Part shown: piece by piece, positions 1-7,266 of the stretch
How the letters are laid out: each line of letters begins with the position of its first letter
How positions within the stretch are numbered: the stretch's first letter is position 1
Made by a program: the position numbers and the translations under genes
Source of the DNA: JAVBNW01 sp031551255
GTDB lineage: Bacteria > Bacillota > Clostridia > Christensenellales > UBA1750
Assembly (NCBI GenBank): GCA_031551255.1
Contig: JAVBNW010000101.1
Location: forward strand, 1-12,979
DNA length: 12,979 nucleotides
Reading direction: 5' to 3'
Notes under the pieces: model-generated
Told to the model about the DNA's origin: nothing
The model's database searches: none
What the model saw: only the letters and a program-made list of their open reading frames with translations

Positions 1-1574
1 TACGTGCCGGTGCCGTCGGTCTCCTTGCGGGAGGTTAGGCGCGCATACTCTCCGACGCCCGCGCTGCCCAGGTTGCCCAACACCGTCTCATACGTATAGT
101 GCGTCGCGCCGCCCGTGGGGTAGGTTACCTTTTCCAGCAGCGCATACGCGCGCGTGCAGGGGGTGGTGGATGTCAGGTTTTTGTCAAAGTAGTTATCCTT
201 AAGGTTCACCGTCGCGTAGATGAACGACGTCTGCCGTCCCAGCTGGTCGAGCTTGCGGCTCAGCAGGTACTTTGCCGAGTTGCCCGGGCAGGTCGTCAGC
301 TCGTATTTGATCTGCTTGCCGTCCGGCAGCGAGATCGTAACCAGCGTAGCTGTGTAGGAAATGCCCACCTCGCGGCCACAGGTGTCGATGATCTTGGTGA
401 TCAGCGCGCGGCCGTTAACGCTGGTGTGCCTGAACGTAATTTTGTTGCCGTACCGGTCCGCGATGCCGATAAGGCGTCCGTCCGAGCCGAAGTACTCCTT
501 GCGGCCGTCCTTGTAGGTAAGCACGAACGCGGAGTTCGCTTCGCCGTTGGTGAACGTTCCGGCGTCGGCCTGTAGGCTCATGTCCCGCGCGCTATGCTTC
601 TCCAGGTTCGACTGGTTCGCAACCAGCGCCGCGGCGATCTTAAAGCTGTCTCCGCCGCCGGTGTGCAGGTACTTGTCGTTCGCGCCGCCCGCCGTGTCGA
701 TCTCGATCCGAGGAAAGCCCAGCGACCACCCCGCGCCCAGTTGGTTGTTGCGCTCGACTTCTGTGTCGCGCACGCGGTTATAGGAAACGGGAACTTGCTC
801 AGTGATACTGCCACTTTGAATGGCGGTTAAGTAAGTGTACATCCAATAGCTTCCATCCGGCATGTATTGCGTTGGCGCAGCGATCCCTTCGTATTGATAT
901 CGTGCGCTCTCCGCCTCGTATACCGTGTAGAACCAAGCAACGCGAACCCCTGCCGTTGTATAAGTGTCCGGAAGCAGAGATCCTCCCTTGTAGTGGCGTG
1001 CCCAAACAAACTGTTCGATAAACCATACATTTCGCGTCGTTGGTTGGTAGACGACCTCACCGTACGTCTCATACAGCCCCGCCTTGCTCGAGTCAAACCT
1101 GAGCGCAATGCTCAGATCCAGCCCGTTCTTGCCGGGCAGCACCGCCTCGGTGCTCTCGTACACGAAATGCCCCGAGTTCGCGCGGATGTCTTCGTTCGCA
1201 CCTTGGCGGTAGGCGAACGGCGCATCCAGGTACTTGCGAGCAGTGTTCGCCCAGCCGCTGGCCGCAGTGGTAACGGCCATGGCCTGCACGGTTTCTCCCC
1301 GCATGACCGCCGGGCCGTTCAGGGCGACTGGAGGATTACCGTCCGCATTCGGACTCGCCAGCTGCGCAAGCGCATTTTCCGCCTCGGCCAAAGCCCCTCC
1401 GTTTAGGCTCATAATCTTGGCCAGGGAAATCGCCTCGGTTAGGGCCTTGCCTGCCTGGTCGCACTCCACCATCGCCCATAGCGGCACGTTAAGCTCCGTG
1501 CACAGCTTTTCCTTTTCCTGTGCATCCAACTGTCCAAAGCGCTCGCATCGCAGCATCTCTTCTAAGCTTCTCAT
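1..1574 (-). CDS. RHS/YD-repeat protein, N-terminal 524 codons (3' end beyond window)
   Basis: The minus-strand frame is open from ATG at 1574 to the left edge. It begins MRSLEEMLRCERFGQ and has an AGAGAGGA ribosome site just upstream. Residues about 1-110 are helical and hydrophilic with no visible signal peptide or membrane segment. An RHS-type entry motif (LPGKNGLDLSIALRF) follows at about 145-160, then LGAGWSLGFPRIEI, then YD-like repeats such as GRKEYFGSDGRLIGIADRYG and ATVNLKDNYFDK. RHS proteins form large beta-shells that enclose a variable C-terminal toxin; that toxin end and any immunity gene would lie to the left of this window. The gene follows two phage tail-type genes on the same strand, separated by a terminator. 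RHS identity is firm. Delivery by a phage tail or injection particle is only inferred from context and from the missing signal peptide. Confidence 0.88.
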   Translation of the reverse strand, partial: MRSLEEMLRCERFGQLDAQEKEKLCTELNVPLWAMVECDQAGKALTEAISLAKIMSLNGGALAEAENALAQLASPNADGNPPVALNGPAVMRGETVQAMAVTTAASGWANTARKYLDAPFAYRQGANEDIRANSGHFVYESTEAVLPGKNGLDLSIALRFDSSKAGLYETYGEVVYQPTTRNVWFIEQFVWARHYKGGSLLPDTYTTAGVRVAWFYTVYEAESARYQYEGIAAPTQYMPDGSYWMYTYLTAIQSGSITEQVPVSYNRVRDTEVERNNQLGAGWSLGFPRIEIDTAGGANDKYLHTGGGDSFKIAAALVANQSNLEKHSARDMSLQADAGTFTNGEANSAFVLTYKDGRKEYFGSDGRLIGIADRYGNKITFRHTSVNGRALITKIIDTCGREVGISYTATLVTISLPDGKQIKYELTTCPGNSAKYLLSRKLDQLGRQTSFIYATVNLKDNYFDKNLTSTTPCTRAYALLEKVTYPTGGATHYTYETVLGNLGSAGVGEYARLTSRKETDGTGT

Positions 1575-1625
1575 GGTGTTCCTCTCTTTCTTTGGGTTCT
1601 CCCGGTGCTTTGCCTTGTCCTTGGG

Positions 1626-1661
1626 ATAAAAGCACCCGCCTCTTATAAAAGAAGCGGGTGC
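1626..1661 (-). terminator. Rho-independent terminator between tail-type genes and RHS gene
   Basis: Perfect 8-bp arms GCACCCGC (1632-1639) and GCGGGTGC (1654-1661) are extended inward by TCTT/AAGA (1641-1644 and 1649-1652) around a four-base loop. Read on the minus strand, the hairpin is followed by TTTTA. It lies after the stop of the LamG-like gene and 57 bp before the RHS start codon. Confidence 0.8.
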
Positions 1662-1698
1662 CTATAGAGGAAATCGTTATCTCAATGGGTCGCAGCAC

Positions 1699-2268
1699 TT
1701 ACAATATCGCCAATTGAGCCTGCAGCGCGTCGTCAGTCAGCGGCGCGTCGAATACCGCCAGGCCGCGCACGGTCGTCTGGCTGCGCCGGAAAATCTGGTT
1801 CGACGCATCCCACTGCGCGCCGATGAGTAGCGAATTTGCGTAAGAATTGCCCCAATCGACATACACTTGGTTACCCAGCCGCGCGCCATCGATGAAGACG
1901 TCGCACAGCTGACCGCCCTTGCGGATCGCCACCGTAAAGGACGGCGTGGCGACAGAAAACTGGCTCGACCAATTCTGGCCAAGCAATACGCTGATCTGTG
2001 CCGTTGTGGTTGCCCAGTCATTGCGGACAAGCAGACCGCGGTAGGGCAGCTCTTCCGAAAAACAGCTGATGAACACTCGATCTCCATCCAAGGATAGTAC
2101 GCGGTCTGCACGCATGAGCAAGGTAAAATCCGAGCTGGCATATTCCATGAGTTTCACGCCGGTGTCGATGTAGTTTGTCCCGTCGCCGATGAACGGCGCG
2201 GGCAGCCGATAGATTTCGTGCAGCGCCGGGGGGCTGACCGCCCGGATAAGTCCTTTAACCTGGATCAT
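1699..2268 (-). CDS. LamG/concanavalin-like phage tail-associated protein, 189 aa
   Basis: The start is ATG at 2268, with GGAGG eight bases upstream and an ATGA overlap with the stop of the preceding tail-fibre gene, so the two are translationally coupled. The frame is open further upstream to 2523, but that part is arginine-rich and overlaps the tail gene, so it is not used. The protein begins MIQVKGLIRAVSPPALHEIY. Residues about 25-185 read as a beta-rich jelly-roll: alternating hydrophobic strands, a central VFIDGARLGN, and an ending of FDAPLTDDALQAQLA, a pattern typical of LamG-like domains. Such domains in phage operons usually sit at the tail tip and bind carbohydrate or cell-wall ligands. 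The fold is inferred by pattern and the ligand is unknown. The gene is last in its unit, followed by a terminator. Confidence 0.65.
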   Translation of the reverse strand: MIQVKGLIRAVSPPALHEIYRLPAPFIGDGTNYIDTGVKLMEYASSDFTLLMRADRVLSLDGDRVFISCFSEELPYRGLLVRNDWATTTAQISVLLGQNWSSQFSVATPSFTVAIRKGGQLCDVFIDGARLGNQVYVDWGNSYANSLLIGAQWDASNQIFRRSQTTVRGLAVFDAPLTDDALQAQLAIL

Positions 2269-3176
2269 GTGCGCACCTCCATTTCGATAGGCAGGTCGAT
2301 TGCGGGGATCGTCCCGCGCGCGGTCACGAGAATCGATCCGGCCTCCTGCCCGGTTACCTGTAACTGTGCCGCGATGAACGCCGCATATTGCGCGGCGTCG
2401 GCGGTCTGCGCGATATACAGGTCGCCATTCGCGTTGCCGGTGATCTCGTCGTAATATAGTGCCTGCTGGCCGAGGCCGTTCCAGCCGGCGACGGTGAGCG
2501 TGCTCTGCGCTGATTTGGACCAATCTTTTTCACTCGCTATGGCCAAGGCTTCGTTTGCAGTGGTCGTCGCGGCACTCGCCGCGGCCTGTGCGACATTAGC
2601 AGCCGTGGTGGCGCCGCTCGCGGAGCCCTGTGCGGCGGCCGCGGCAGCGTTGGCGGTGCTCGCCAAGTCGTAGGCGGTCTTCACGGCGCTGGCCGTCGCC
2701 GCCTGGGTGGTCGAAGTCGAGGTCACGGTGCTGTTGAGCTGCACCGCGCCGGCGGCGGAAGTCGTACCGGCAGGCAGCTGCGCTACAGGGATCTTCGCGC
2801 TCGCGTCCAGCGAGGCCACGCCGTTTGCCGCGGTCTTTTGCGCCAGCGGAATCGTATCGGTCTTAAGTGCCTGCGCCCACTCCTGCAATGCCGCGTGGTC
2901 CGCGGCGGTGAACGTGCGCGCGACGGCCGTGCCGACCGCCCATGCCTGCGCCGTGCCCTGCACGCCCCGCTGCGCGGTGAGGGTGTTGCCGGATTTGGCG
3001 GTCATCAGCACGGTTTCGGCGGCCTCGCTAGCGCCGCCCAGTACAAGGTAGTTCGGCACGGCGGGCAGTTTGGCGCCATCCTGGACGGCGATGCTCGTCG
3101 CGGTCGCCGTAATCGCGGCCGTCAGTGTCGTTTCCGGGCTGTTCGCCTGCGGCGGATATAGGGTTGGATATGCCAT
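2265..3176 (-). CDS. Phage tail-fibre-like protein, 303 aa
   Basis: The start is ATG at 3176, preceded by AGGAGAG nine bases upstream. The N-terminal ~95 residues (NSPETTLTAAITATATSIAV, then LTAQRGVQGTAQAW and VARTFTAADHAALQ) match the head region of many clostridial prophage tail proteins. Residues 112-135 (QKTAANGVASLDASAKIP) and 138-172 (AGAVQLNSTVT, then QAATASAVKTAYDLA) are classic tail-fibre repeat motifs. Residues 173-216 are an Ala/Thr-rich coiled-coil or rod stretch, and the last ~85 residues form a distinct terminal domain. The expected role is as a structural fibre at the tip of a tail or tail-like particle. Its stop overlaps the start of the LamG-like gene. No baseplate, tape-measure or tail-tube genes lie upstream, so the pair may be a remnant or a separately transcribed cassette. 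Confidence 0.75.
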   Translation of the reverse strand: MAYPTLYPPQANSPETTLTAAITATATSIAVQDGAKLPAVPNYLVLGGASEAAETVLMTAKSGNTLTAQRGVQGTAQAWAVGTAVARTFTAADHAALQEWAQALKTDTIPLAQKTAANGVASLDASAKIPVAQLPAGTTSAAGAVQLNSTVTSTSTTQAATASAVKTAYDLASTANAAAAAAQGSASGATTAANVAQAAASAATTTANEALAIASEKDWSKSAQSTLTVAGWNGLGQQALYYDEITGNANGDLYIAQTADAAQYAAFIAAQLQVTGQEAGSILVTARGTIPAIDLPIEMEVRT

Positions 3177-3689
3177 GGGTCATCTCTCCTTATCGTATAA
3201 TATCCGATTGTTCTGCACGCCATCTGCGCGGCATGCGAAAATGCAAGTCCGGCGGGCTCCCTTGCCCTTAACCAGCCTTGCACCACACACAGTATAGCTT
3301 GCCAAGTACGACATAGTGCGACATGGTTTTAGCTTTATCCCATCGGCTTGCAGCCAGTGTTGTTTTTGCCCATAGCCCTCACATGCCGGTTTCGCGGCAT
3401 GTAAGAGTGCATGGATATGTCGCGCGGAATGCGCGCGAATACAACCCGTCCCTTTGTGGATTGGATAGGAGAACCCGCCGTTCTAATGTGGAGTGTCGGG
3501 TTCAACACAACAAATGCATCAAAAGCGACGACCGTTGATGAAAATAAGGCTTTAGAGATATACGAACAGGTCCCAAGGTCGTCATGAACGCAGGGTTCTG
3601 GTGCCACTCCTACATTATTGAAGGCGGCATTTTTGCCGACATCCCATATCCGCAAAATAGAAATGCAAAATACGTAAAGGAGGGTGGCT
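3177..3689. other. Gene-poor stretch with hairpins and short unassigned frames
   Basis: No gene is recognised here. A TATTAT sequence on the minus strand near 3199-3204 could be a -10 for the tail-fibre gene, but no good -35 accompanies it. Perfect hairpins are present: ACATGCCG/CGGCATGT (3381-3402), TCGCGCG/CGCGCGA (3420-3438) and CGGCA/TGCCG (about 3624-3637). A 58-codon plus-strand frame (3411-3587) and another ending near 3710 look mildly protein-like (for example VDENKALEIYEQ and IIEGGIFADIPYPQ). They have weak or no ribosome sites and no recognisable family, and may be scraps of a decayed gene. Confidence 0.4.
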
Positions 3690-3959
3690 ATGAAATGTAT
3701 CAATTGTAAATCGGATAATGTGGACGGCGCGAAGTTCTGTGTTTCCAGCGGCCCAGCGCTCGCAACGCCGCTTGCGTCCGGCATGAAACGCGCGCATGAG
3801 GTCGAGTTCAAGGTCTGTGGAGATGACCTGCTGTTCTCTCGCCTCGCGGATCGCATCGTAGCCGCTTCCCGTTCGGGAGGGCGGTACGCGAAATATGGGC
3901 GTATCGTGTGGCGCCCATATTTCACCGCTCTATTACTTTTCCGTTTCTCTCCGATTTAA
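3690..3959 (+). pseudogene. Broken zinc-ribbon protein fragment
   Basis: AAAGGAGGG precedes ATG at 3690, a strong start. The first residues, MKCINCKSDNVDGAKFC, match the N-terminal zinc ribbon common in Clostridia (CxxC, about ten residues, CxxCG). The second knuckle is damaged: Cys17 is followed by VSSG, so the fourth zinc ligand is Ser20 instead of Cys, a change of one base (TGC to AGC). After about residue 30 nothing recognisable follows. The last codons run through a strong hairpin at 3881-3928 followed by a T-rich stretch, suggesting the true gene ended before it or that the tail is scrambled. It resembles in miniature the zinc-ribbon protein encoded at 7306-8100. It is probably non-functional. 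Confidence 0.6.
3881..3940 (+). terminator. Terminator-like hairpin with 12-bp perfect stem
   Basis: GAAATATGGGCG (3890-3901) pairs perfectly with CGCCCATATTTC (3912-3923) around a ten-base loop. Outer arms GCGGT (3881-3885) and ACCGC (3924-3928) add five pairs. The T-rich TCTATTACTTTT follows on the plus strand. A smaller hairpin, CTTCCC/GGGAGG, lies at about 3864-3880. It fits transcription end for the zinc-ribbon remnant. Confidence 0.6.
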
Positions 3960-4563
3960 GCTACCCTAATGATTCTTATAGAATGTCTATATGGATACGG
4001 CGCTCCGATTCATTCCATATCATAGTTTCATGGATGGGTTGGTCAAGCGCCGACGTTACCGGCATCTTGTCGGGGCAAAAGACGAGATTGCTGGAATTAT
4101 CTATCCGGGTGGCCAGCGTGACCTAAGCCGGTGATTTCGCATTTTGCGCCTGCCGCGTTACCTCTCCCAACTCGTATCACATCGGCATATCTGCCTTTGA
4201 AGATTTATTCCCTCATTTGGTATAAATGATCGACAATACCTTTCTATCAATAGTTGAATCAATGCCAAATGCATCCTTATATATCCTATATGCCTTGTTG
4301 GCTCCTACATCTGCGGCCCGGGTTTTGTTTTTTTACCAGTCAAAGCTCGTAAGCAATGCCCAAAGTCTTGATATCTCTGCGGCCTTGGCGCTGGCGTCCG
4401 CCGAAGGTTTATCACATCGCTAAAAACTCGATCTATGGGGTGTTGAGCAACGCGGCGAGGTTGCTTTCTTTAATTGCGGGTCTATGGCCTTTCTTTCCGA
4501 AAACCTCTCGTTTCGATAGCTAGGGGATATTGTCAACGCAGATAAAAAAATTATGTTTTTCCC
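3960..4563. other. Gene-free stretch, probable remnant DNA
   Basis: No supported gene. A 65-codon plus frame at 4226-4423 lacks a ribosome site and resembles no family known to me. The opposite strand, about 4220-4410, reads as two adjacent protein-like pieces separated by a stop and frame change (one contains AEISRLWALLTS, the other RAADVGANKAYRIYKDAFGI), which may be the debris of a minus-strand gene. A hairpin AGCAAC/GTTGCT at 4446-4465 is followed by TTCTTT on the plus strand, a weak terminator candidate. Confidence 0.4.
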
Positions 4564-4634
4564 TTGACGAATACCCTACTATGTGATACTGTATACCGGT
4601 AATAAGCAGTACAGAATACACGTTGTACAGAATA
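4564..4634 (+). promoter_or_regulatory. Promoter and probable PadR operator of the efflux operon
   Basis: The -35 is TTGACG at 4564-4569. After a 17-bp spacer the -10 is TACTGT at 4587-4592, with an extended TG at 4584-4585. Overlapping and following it are three TACAG half-sites: CTGTA at 4589-4593 (inverted), and two copies of the ten-base direct repeat GTACAGAATA at 4609-4618 and 4625-4634. PadR regulators commonly repress their own operon from sites overlapping the promoter, so these repeats are the best candidate operator. Binding is inferred. Confidence 0.65.
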
Positions 4635-4647
4635 GCGAGGGGTGATT

Positions 4648-4974
4648 GTGCTGGAAAACCTGACCGAAATGCTCAAGGGCGTGCTGGAGGGCTGTGTTCT
4701 TGAGATCATAAGCCGCGACGAGACCTATGGCTACGAGATCACAAGAAAGCTAAACGCCCTCGGTTTTACGGATGTCGTGGATGGGACGGTCTACACCATT
4801 CTGGTACGGCTGGAGAAGAATAAGCTCGTGACTATCAAAAAGAAGTCGTCCGATATGGGGCCGCCGCGCAAGTTTTTTGCGCTCAATGACGCGGGGCGCG
4901 AGGAGCTACGTATCTTCTGGGATAAATGGGAGTTTGTCGGGTCCAGAATCAATGAATTAAGGGAGAGTAGATAA
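4648..4974 (+). CDS. PadR family transcriptional regulator, 108 aa
   Basis: GTG at 4648 is chosen because GAGGGG lies at proper spacing; GTG at 4642 would be too close to it. The protein begins MLENLTEMLKGVLEGCVLEI. The PadR core is complete: a winged-helix DNA-binding domain at about 8-85 with ETYGYEITRKLNALGF, the wing segment VDGTVYTILVRLEKNKLV and the signature SDMGPPRKFFALNDAGREEL, then a C-terminal helix for dimerisation. PadR proteins are ligand-responsive repressors, often of the drug-efflux genes beside them. Its stop touches the start of the next gene, and the whole five-gene row shares one strand with small gaps. It is expected to sense a compound exported by the downstream ABC transporter and to control its own promoter. 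Confidence 0.93.
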   Translation: MLENLTEMLKGVLEGCVLEIISRDETYGYEITRKLNALGFTDVVDGTVYTILVRLEKNKLVTIKKKSSDMGPPRKFFALNDAGREELRIFWDKWEFVGSRINELRESR

Positions 4975-5322
4975 ATGAATCTTTGGGATAAGGTCACAGG
5001 CAACGACATGACCAGAGAGTTAAGAGCGTATGAAGCGCGCGTCCAGGTATTACCCACCGAATATCGAGCGGCATGGGAACAGATCAAGGCTAACCTTTGG
5101 TCTCATTCGGATTTTACCGGACGCAACCTCATGCCGATTCTGGGCGGCGTGCTTGGCCTGCTGGAAGAATCGGCTGCGGATGGGCAGAGCGTGCAAGAGA
5201 TTTTTGACGACGATATCAAGGGCTTCTGTTCAGCACTGGCCGGAGGGGAGGGGGCCAATTCTTATCGGGATAAATGGCGCAAGCAGCTGAACCATACGAT
5301 CGCCAGAAAATTGGGCAAATAG
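4975..5322 (+). CDS. DUF1048 family protein (first copy), 115 aa
   Basis: ATG immediately follows the PadR stop, with GGGAGAG inside the end of the padR gene as ribosome site. The sequence begins MNLWDKVTGNDMTRELRAYE and carries the family's all-helical pattern: RVQVLPTEYRAAWEQIKANL, a middle GLLEESAADGQSV, and the FDDDIKGFCSAL motif near residue 80. DUF1048 proteins are small, cytosolic and of unknown biochemical role. They recur next to PadR regulators and DrrAB-type transporters in Bacillota, so an accessory role in the same response is likely. No signal peptide or membrane helix is visible. Length is usual for the family. Confidence 0.85.
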   Translation: MNLWDKVTGNDMTRELRAYEARVQVLPTEYRAAWEQIKANLWSHSDFTGRNLMPILGGVLGLLEESAADGQSVQEIFDDDIKGFCSALAGGEGANSYRDKWRKQLNHTIARKLGK

Positions 5323-5332
5323 GAGGATAGTC

Positions 5333-5689
5333 ATGGGCATACGAGATATGATCGAGGGCAAAAAAGAATGGCGGGCGCATGTGGCGCGGGTCAAGACGCT
5401 TCCGCAAGATTACCAAATCGTATATAAAGAGTTGCAAAAGTATCTGTATAAGGTTGGCCCTGTCGAGCTGTCCGATGGATTTGGCTTGCTTTCAGGGCTA
5501 GTCGACCTCTTTGAAGATGGTGTAGCTGCTGGGAAAGGCGTCCTCGCAGTGACTGGCAGCGACGTGGCGGCTTTCTGCGATGAGCTGATCAAGGACTCGC
5601 AAACCTACGCCGACCTCTATCAGGATTCCGTTGACCGGGAAGTGAACAAGGCCATGAAAAAGGTTACGGATAAGGGGAAGCAGGGTTAA
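5333..5689 (+). CDS. DUF1048 family protein (second copy), 118 aa
   Basis: The start is ATG at 5333 with AGGAGG a few bases upstream and 10 bp after the first DUF1048 gene. It begins MGIRDMIEGKKEWRAHVARV, then LPQDYQIVYKELQKYLYKVG, and has the family motif TGSDVAAFCDELIKD near residue 82, ending in a Lys-rich helix. It is a diverged paralog of the gene just before it: same length, same helix layout and the same acidic-FC motif, but modest identity by eye. Two adjacent copies could form a hetero-oligomer, which is inference. No catalytic residues can be assigned. Confidence 0.85.
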   Translation: MGIRDMIEGKKEWRAHVARVKTLPQDYQIVYKELQKYLYKVGPVELSDGFGLLSGLVDLFEDGVAAGKGVLAVTGSDVAAFCDELIKDSQTYADLYQDSVDREVNKAMKKVTDKGKQG

Positions 5690-5696
5690 AGCCGGA

Positions 5697-6455
5697 ATGG
5701 AAAGAGCAATTGAAGTGAAGGGGCTGCGAAAGTCATTCAAAAATTTCGAAGTCCTGAAAGATGTTAACTTCGAAGTCCGCCCCGGCGAGATCTTCGCCCT
5801 GCTCGGCTCCAACGGCGCAGGCAAGACCACGACTATCAACATCCTCTCGACGCTTCTGAAGCCCGAAGGCGGGACTGCTGCCGTGAATGGATGGGATGTC
5901 GTGAAATACCCCGACAAGGTGCGGCGGTCTATCAGCCTGACGGGGCAGTTTGCCGCCGTGGACGAGGTGCTAACCGGACGGGAAAACATCATATTGATTG
6001 CTAAGCTGCGCGGCGTTTTCAATGTTTCTGGGGTTGCCGATGGTTTGCTGAACCGTTTTGGGCTTGCTGACGCTACCAACAAGCGGGCAGCCGCCTATTC
6101 CGGCGGCATGAAGCGCAGGTTGGACATCGCTATGAGCCTTGTGGGGGCGCCCGCCGTCATCTTCCTAGACGAGCCGACGACGGGGCTGGACCCTGAAGGG
6201 CGGCTGGAAGTTTGGAAAACCGTTAAGGGGCTTGCCGATAACGGAACTACGATTCTGCTGACGACGCAGTATTTGGAGGAAGCAGAGAAGCTCGCCGACA
6301 GAATTGCCATCCTTCACGACGGTAGAATTATCGCGAACGGAACGCCGAATGAACTCAAAAAGCTATTCCCTCCCACGAGAGTCGAATATGTGGAGAAGCA
6401 ACCGTCTTTGGAGGATATTTTCCTTGCGATCATCGGCCGGAAGGAGGGAGTATGA
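5697..6455 (+). CDS. DrrA-like ABC transporter ATP-binding protein, 252 aa
   Basis: ATG at 5697 lies 7 bp after the second DUF1048 stop. Its ribosome site is weak, so translation is probably coupled. All nucleotide-binding motifs are present: Walker A GSNGAGKTT (37-45), Q-loop Gln84, signature YSGGMKRR (134-141) and Walker B VIFLDEPTTGLDP (154-166). The switch residue in LTTQYLEEAE is Gln191 where most ABC ATPases have His, a variant usual in the DrrA (daunorubicin-resistance) branch. The protein lacks much of the C-terminal extension of the ~330-residue DrrA proteins and ends with the short segment YVEKQPSLEDIFLAIIG. It would energise export through the permease encoded directly downstream. 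The substrate cannot be read from the sequence. Confidence 0.93.
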   Translation: MERAIEVKGLRKSFKNFEVLKDVNFEVRPGEIFALLGSNGAGKTTTINILSTLLKPEGGTAAVNGWDVVKYPDKVRRSISLTGQFAAVDEVLTGRENIILIAKLRGVFNVSGVADGLLNRFGLADATNKRAAAYSGGMKRRLDIAMSLVGAPAVIFLDEPTTGLDPEGRLEVWKTVKGLADNGTTILLTTQYLEEAEKLADRIAILHDGRIIANGTPNELKKLFPPTRVEYVEKQPSLEDIFLAIIGRKEGV

Positions 6456-7208
6456 ATGAAAACCATTAGAGACACAGGCATCCTGTTCGGGCGCTCTATG
6501 CGCCATATTCTGCGCAGCCCCGACACGATCATCACGGTCGCCATTATGCCGATTGCCATCATGCTGTTATTTGTCTATGTGCTCGGCGGCGCGATACAAT
6601 CAGGAACGGGAAACTATGTGGACTATCTGCTGCCGGGTATTATGTTGATGGCGATTGCCAGCGGCATTGCGTACACGGCGTTGCGATTGTTTACCGATGT
6701 GCAAAAGGGGTTGTTTCAGCGATTTCATTCTATGCCCGTCAAGCGCTCTTCGGTGTTGTGGGCCCATGTGCTAACCTCGCTAGTGTCCAACGCCATTACG
6801 GCTATGCTGATTATCCTCGTCGCGCTCATCATGGGCTTTCGTTCCTCAGCGGGGTTTCTGCAGTGGCTTTCTATAGCCGGGATACTGGTTCTGTTTACGC
6901 TGGCACTGACCTGGATCGCCGTTATTCCAGGATTGACGGCAAAATCGGTGGATGGCGCGAGCGCGTTTTCGTATCCTCTGATTTTCCTGCCGTTTATCAG
7001 CTCCGCGTTTGTCCCGACTGAAACAATGCCCGCTGCCATCCGCGCCTTTGCGGAGCATCAGCCGGTGACGTCGATCGTCAACACAATGCGCTCTTTATTA
7101 GGCGCGCAGCTTGTCGGTAATGATATATGGATCGCCCTTGCGTGGTGCGTTGGGATTGCAGTTGTGGGCTATCTATTCGCTATGCGAGCGTATCGGCGAA
7201 TCGCGTGA
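6456..7208 (+). CDS. ABC-2 type (DrrB-like) transporter permease, 250 aa
   Basis: ATG at 6456 directly follows the ATPase stop, with AAGGAGG at good spacing. About six membrane segments are visible, near residues 26-46, 58-76, 104-127, 138-160, 168-187 and 225-243. The conserved ABC-2 loop LPFISSAFVPTETMPAAIRA followed by EHQPVTSIVNTMR is intact, as is the cytosolic N-terminal helix RSMRHILRSPDTII. It forms the membrane channel of the exporter with the preceding ATPase, most likely as a dimer of each, and is expected to efflux a hydrophobic drug or peptide-like compound. It is the last gene of the operon. Nothing about it looks damaged. Confidence 0.93.
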   Translation: MKTIRDTGILFGRSMRHILRSPDTIITVAIMPIAIMLLFVYVLGGAIQSGTGNYVDYLLPGIMLMAIASGIAYTALRLFTDVQKGLFQRFHSMPVKRSSVLWAHVLTSLVSNAITAMLIILVALIMGFRSSAGFLQWLSIAGILVLFTLALTWIAVIPGLTAKSVDGASAFSYPLIFLPFISSAFVPTETMPAAIRAFAEHQPVTSIVNTMRSLLGAQLVGNDIWIALAWCVGIAVVGYLFAMRAYRRIA

Positions 7209-7266
7209 TTGATGCGATTCGTAAATAAGCTTCACGGCTTTAAGATATGAGTATGACGCTGCATGT

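Noticed and set aside
2269..2523. Upstream extension of the LamG-like frame
   Set aside because: It is extremely Arg-rich and overlaps the tail-fibre gene; ATG at 2268 has a ribosome site and an ATGA overlap.
3335..3925. 196-codon minus-strand frame
   Set aside because: No ribosome site and no family resemblance. It is antisense to the zinc-ribbon start and to hairpins, and its composition looks like chance.
4226..4423. 65-codon plus-strand frame as a gene
   Set aside because: It has no ribosome site and no recognisable family, and the opposite strand looks equally protein-like.
7198..7220. GAATCGC/GCGATTC hairpin after the permease as terminator
   Set aside because: It overlaps the end of the gene and is not followed by a T run; the element at 7276-7305 is a better candidate.
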